Source: Bradyrhizobium sp. WSM3983 (GTDB lineage: Bacteria; Pseudomonadota; Alphaproteobacteria; Rhizobiales; Xanthobacteraceae). From it: DNA of 64,000 bases. The DNA lies in assembly GCF_000473045.1 (NCBI RefSeq), contig NZ_AXAY01000026.1:62001-126000 (forward strand), read 5' to 3'. Shown here piece after piece: positions 61,351-64,000 of this stretch. The stretch's first letter is position 1. Each line of letters opens with the position of its first letter. The notes under the pieces were generated by a model that worked only from the letters and a program-made list of their open reading frames with translations, had not been told where the DNA came from and made no database searches. The position numbers were made by a program, and so were the translations under genes.

Positions 61351-62094
61351 TCACTTGGCATCATGGAAGATCACACCCAGCGTGTGGCGCTGGCCGGAGC
61401 GAATCCGGCTGACGCCATGGCGCAAATTAACGCGGTACGTGCCGCGTGTCCCCTGCACCGGGCGATGATGCACGGCAAAGGCGACCGCGTCGCCTTGCGC
61501 CAGCGGCACGACCTCGGCGCGGGACTGCATGCGCGGGCGCTGCTCGGTCAGCACGAACTCGCCGCCGCTGAAGTCGCGGCCCGGCTCCGACAGGAGGATC
61601 GCCACCTGAAGCGGGAAGACGTGCTCGCCATAGAGGTCCTGGTGCAGGCAGTTGAAGTCGCCGGCCTCGTATTGCAGCAGCAGCGGGGTCGGCTGCGCCT
61701 GCCCTGCTTCGTGGCAGCGCTTGAGGAACGCCGCATGCGCTGTGGGATAGCGGATGTCGATCCCCATCGCCTCGTTCCAGCGATTGGCGACGCCTTGCAG
61801 ATGCGCATAGAGCGCCGGGCGTAGCTCCGCGATCAGATCGGGCAGCGGATAGGAGAAATATTTGTATTCGCCACGGCCAAAGCCGTGGCGGCCCATGACG
61901 ATGCGGCTGCGGAACTGCGTGTCGTCGGGATAGAGCGCGGCGACGGCGCGGCATTGCTCCGGTGTGAGCAGGCCCTTCAGGACGGCGCAGCCCTGGGTGT
62001 CGAGCTCGGCGATGATTTGGGGCCAGTCGAGGGCGTCGACTTGGGCGGCGATGTCGGCGGAGGTGTGGGCTGATTTTCGTGCTGTTGCTGTCAT
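61351..62094 (-). CDS. 2OG-Fe(II) oxygenase (prolyl-hydroxylase-type)
   Basis: A 247-residue double-stranded beta-helix oxygenase. The HxD pair is in CLHQDLYGEHVFPLQVAI, and the second His with a 2OG-binding Arg is in FAVHHRPVQGTRGTYRVNL. ATG 62094 is used. It belongs to the group found beside alkB or ada in alkylation-response regions, so a repair or damage role is likely, though the substrate is unknown. It forms a two-gene unit with alkB. Confidence 0.85.
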   Translation of the reverse strand: MTATARKSAHTSADIAAQVDALDWPQIIAELDTQGCAVLKGLLTPEQCRAVAALYPDDTQFRSRIVMGRHGFGRGEYKYFSYPLPDLIAELRPALYAHLQGVANRWNEAMGIDIRYPTAHAAFLKRCHEAGQAQPTPLLLQYEAGDFNCLHQDLYGEHVFPLQVAILLSEPGRDFSGGEFVLTEQRPRMQSRAEVVPLAQGDAVAFAVHHRPVQGTRGTYRVNLRHGVSRIRSGQRHTLGVIFHDAK

Positions 62095-62150
62095 GATCAC
62101 GACTTTCGCAAGACTGATCCCCCGGCGCCACCCGATTTCCGCTCTCTCCC

Positions 62151-62235
62151 GTCATTGCGAGGAGCTCTTGCGACGAAGCAATCCAGAATCCCTCCGCGGA
62201 ACCAGTCTGGATTGCTTCGCTACGCTCGCAATGAC
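62151..62235. repeat. intergenic inverted repeat (GTCATTGCGA family)
   Basis: Outer arms GTCATTGCGA / TCGCAATGAC and inner 14-base arms CGAAGCAATCCAGA (62174-62187) / TCTGGATTGCTTCG (62206-62219) are exact. A partial copy of the same sequence (CTACGCTCGCAATGACG) appears at 53203-53219. Typical Bradyrhizobium dispersed repeat. Confidence 0.85.
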
Positions 62236-62247
62236 GGAAGAAGGACC

Positions 62248-62934
62248 TCAGCCCCGCACTGGCAGCGTCACGACGTCGTACCCGTGCCTGATCGTCCGCT
62301 TCAGCACGGGATCCTCAAGCTCGAACTCGAAGCGGTCGGCGGGGCGGATGCCGCCCTTGGCTGCAAACGTGCCACCGAACATGGCGCAGCCGTCGGGGAA
62401 CTTCTTGCCGTCAAACCCTCGCGCGATGAGGTCGGCGACCGGCAGCATCGCGTCGAGCGTGCCCTCCTGGTAGAGCACGCGTTCGCCCTTGATCGTGGCA
62501 TAGGAGCGCAAAATCATCCTGTCCCAATGGCCGATGACGTCTTCGAGCTCCCACAGCGTCGATGCGATCGGCTTGTCGCACATCTGCTTGGAGACCGTGA
62601 CGTTGTAGGCCTCGACCTTGCGGTCAGTGTGGTCGGAGCCGCAGCCGACGAAGATGTGGCCCTGCCAGCCGATCAGCACGAACTCGACCTCGCCGGACGA
62701 GTCCCCACCGCAGCATTCGATGCTGTCCTCTTGGGTCAGCCGCCGCGGCGAGGCGCGGTAGTAGATCGGCGTGGACGCCGGCCGCGCGATGCCCATGGCT
62801 TCGAGCTCGGCTATGTGCTTGTCGCGCGCGATCGCGTCGCGGCCGGTCCAACCGGCGATGACCATTTGGTCGATCGCCAGCGTCAGCGGCGTGGTGGTGT
62901 CCTGGGCGTCGACGGTGAAAGTCAGGTCAAACAC
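62248..62934 (-). CDS. DUF2848 family protein
   Basis: A 228-residue protein from GTG 62934, reading (M)FDLTFTVDAQD. It belongs to the DUF2848 group, related to FAH-like folds but of unknown function. Visible conserved segments are GWTGRDAIARDKHIAELEAMGI, EVEFVLIGWQGHIFVGCGSDHTDR and FPDGCAMFGGT. The GTG overlaps the end of the amidase gene by 8 bases, so the two genes are coupled. It may act on the product of the amidase. Confidence 0.82.
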   Translation of the reverse strand: MFDLTFTVDAQDTTTPLTLAIDQMVIAGWTGRDAIARDKHIAELEAMGIARPASTPIYYRASPRRLTQEDSIECCGGDSSGEVEFVLIGWQGHIFVGCGSDHTDRKVEAYNVTVSKQMCDKPIASTLWELEDVIGHWDRMILRSYATIKGERVLYQEGTLDAMLPVADLIARGFDGKKFPDGCAMFGGTFAAKGGIRPADRFEFELEDPVLKRTIRHGYDVVTLPVRG

Positions 62935-64000
62935 GAATGACGGCCTCCATGCCGGCAGCAAGTTCGAAGATACGACGATCGGATCCACCCGCGCCCGCCA
63001 GCATCAGGCCGACGGGGACGTCGCCCTCGCGATGAGCAGGGATCGAGATGGCACAGCCATCGATCATGTTGATCAGAGTGCAATTGCGCAGCGCGCGCAT
63101 GTTCTGGGTGGTGAACACCTTGTCGTCGGCTAGATCTGAAATCTTCGGCGGCGTGTTGGCGGTGGTCGGCAGCACCAGCGCGTCATAGGGCGCGATGCGG
63201 GCATTGACGCGCGCGATCAGCGAGCGGCGCTCGTTGACGAGATCGATGTAGTCCGCCGCGCTCTGCGCCTCGCCGCGCATGATGCGGACGGACACGCGGG
63301 GATCGTAGACGTCGCCCTTGGCCGTGATGAGATAGCGGTGCCAGGCGTAGCTTTCGGACGCGGCAAAGCCCCCCTTGGCGTTCATCGGGCCGATGTCGTG
63401 GAATTCCGCCATCTCGATGCGCTCGATGATGGCGCCGTGATCGGCGAGCGATTTCAGCGCGCGCTCGAAGGTCCCGGAGACTTCTGCGTCGAGGTCGTCG
63501 AGCGCGATCGTGGTCGGCACCGCGAGCCGCATGCCTTTCACGGGGCGCGGCTTCAGCGCGAGGATCGGCTCGCTGGCGAGCACGGCGTCGAGAATGGCAC
63601 AGCAGCTGACCGATCGCGCCAGCGGACCGATGCTGTCAAGCGAGAACGACAGCGGCACCGAGCCGTCCAGCGGCACGCGGCGCTGCGTCGGCTTGTAACC
63701 GACGATACCATTGAAGGCCGCCGGAATCCGGCAGGAGCCGCCGGTGTCGGTGCCGAGCGCGCCATGCGCCATGCCGTCGAGCACGGACACCGCCGCGCCC
63801 GAGGACGAGCCGCCGGGCACGTGGCCCACGGCCCGGTTCCAGGCCCCCTTTGGCGTGCCGTAATGCGGATTGATGCCGATGCCGGAATAGGCGAATTCGG
63901 TCATGTTGGTCCGCCCGATCACGACGAAGCCGGCGTGGCGCAGCCGCGCAACCGCCGCCGCATCGTGCTCCGCTGGATCGGAATCGTCGAGCGCACGAGA
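62927..64000 (-). CDS. amidase signature family protein (5' end beyond the window)
   Basis: The frame is open from the right edge. The visible 357 codons include the amidase signature serine region GGSSSGAAVSVLDGMAHGALG and DTGGSCRIPAAFNGIVGYKPT, with the cis-Ser and nucleophile Ser; the catalytic Lys lies further toward the N-terminus, outside the window. It hydrolyses amides. The apparent start at 63922 is an internal GTG, so the real start is beyond 64000. It is translationally coupled to the DUF2848 gene. Confidence 0.9.
   Translation of the reverse strand, partial: SRALDDSDPAEHDAAAVARLRHAGFVVIGRTNMTEFAYSGIGINPHYGTPKGAWNRAVGHVPGGSSSGAAVSVLDGMAHGALGTDTGGSCRIPAAFNGIVGYKPTQRRVPLDGSVPLSFSLDSIGPLARSVSCCAILDAVLASEPILALKPRPVKGMRLAVPTTIALDDLDAEVSGTFERALKSLADHGAIIERIEMAEFHDIGPMNAKGGFAASESYAWHRYLITAKGDVYDPRVSVRIMRGEAQSAADYIDLVNERRSLIARVNARIAPYDALVLPTTANTPPKISDLADDKVFTTQNMRALRNCTLINMIDGCAISIPAHREGDVPVGLMLAGAGGSDRRIFELAAGMEAVIRV

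Overview
The window looks like a chromosome segment of a Bradyrhizobium-type alphaproteobacterium (Nitrobacteraceae). The basis is high GC, a hopanoid gene set that includes a C-2 methylase, FixK-type boxes, an EcfG-type promoter, and several short inverted repeats of the kind scattered through Bradyrhizobium genomes. No rRNA, tRNA, CRISPR array, prophage or intact insertion sequence was seen. The taxonomic call is inference from gene content.

Layout. 0-3.3 kb: the 5' part of a chemoreceptor gene, a GAF-LuxR regulator, a small unknown, a MarR regulator and a receiver-like protein. The same 18-bp palindromic site lies in front of both the chemoreceptor and marR. 3.4-17.6 kb: the hopanoid island, with hpnO, a DUF2147 protein, hpnN, ispH-hpnH on the plus strand, and hpnC-hpnD-hpnE-shc-hpnG as a tightly overlapping minus-strand operon. 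Broken toxin-antitoxin pieces (an orphan higA and a gutted vapBC) sit at its edge and centre. 17.8-22.3 kb: two small secreted proteins, a methyltransferase and a second MMPL/RND exporter. 22.5-26.4 kb: eutB, hpnP (hopanoid C-2 methylase) and eutC, with hpnP lying between the two ethanolamine ammonia-lyase subunits behind an EcfG-like promoter.

26.7-43.5 kb is mixed: a chemoreceptor, a LMW phosphatase-like protein, a LysR/MFS/cupin/Zn-dehydrogenase cluster, a small kinase and its truncated copy, a ClC channel, small membrane proteins, HdeD, a Rieske-flavoprotein reductase with folE, an alpha/beta hydrolase and an HD protein. 43.9-50.6 kb is a three-gene operon (DUF2126 transglutaminase, circularly permuted ATP-grasp fused to alpha-E, small transglutaminase). 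It looks like an uncharacterised peptide-ligation/cleavage system and is the best candidate for an undescribed pathway. 50.7-53.4 kb: a UxaA-type dehydratase, an HpcH/HpaI aldolase and the relic of an Ldh-family dehydrogenase.

53.4-60.5 kb: a homoprotocatechuate meta-cleavage cluster, with an HpaR-like MarR repressor divergent from hpaH-hpaF-hpaE-hpaD, an FAH-family enzyme and a ThDP enzyme. A perfect 16-bp palindrome lies in the divergent promoter. 60.6-64 kb: AlkB plus a second 2OG-Fe(II) oxygenase, then a DUF2848 protein translationally coupled to an amidase that runs off the window.

How the parts work together: HpnC/D/E make squalene from farnesyl diphosphate and Shc cyclises it. HpnH adds adenosine, HpnG removes adenine, HpnO gives the aminotriol, HpnP methylates C-2 and HpnN exports. 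IspH supplies the isoprenoid precursors.
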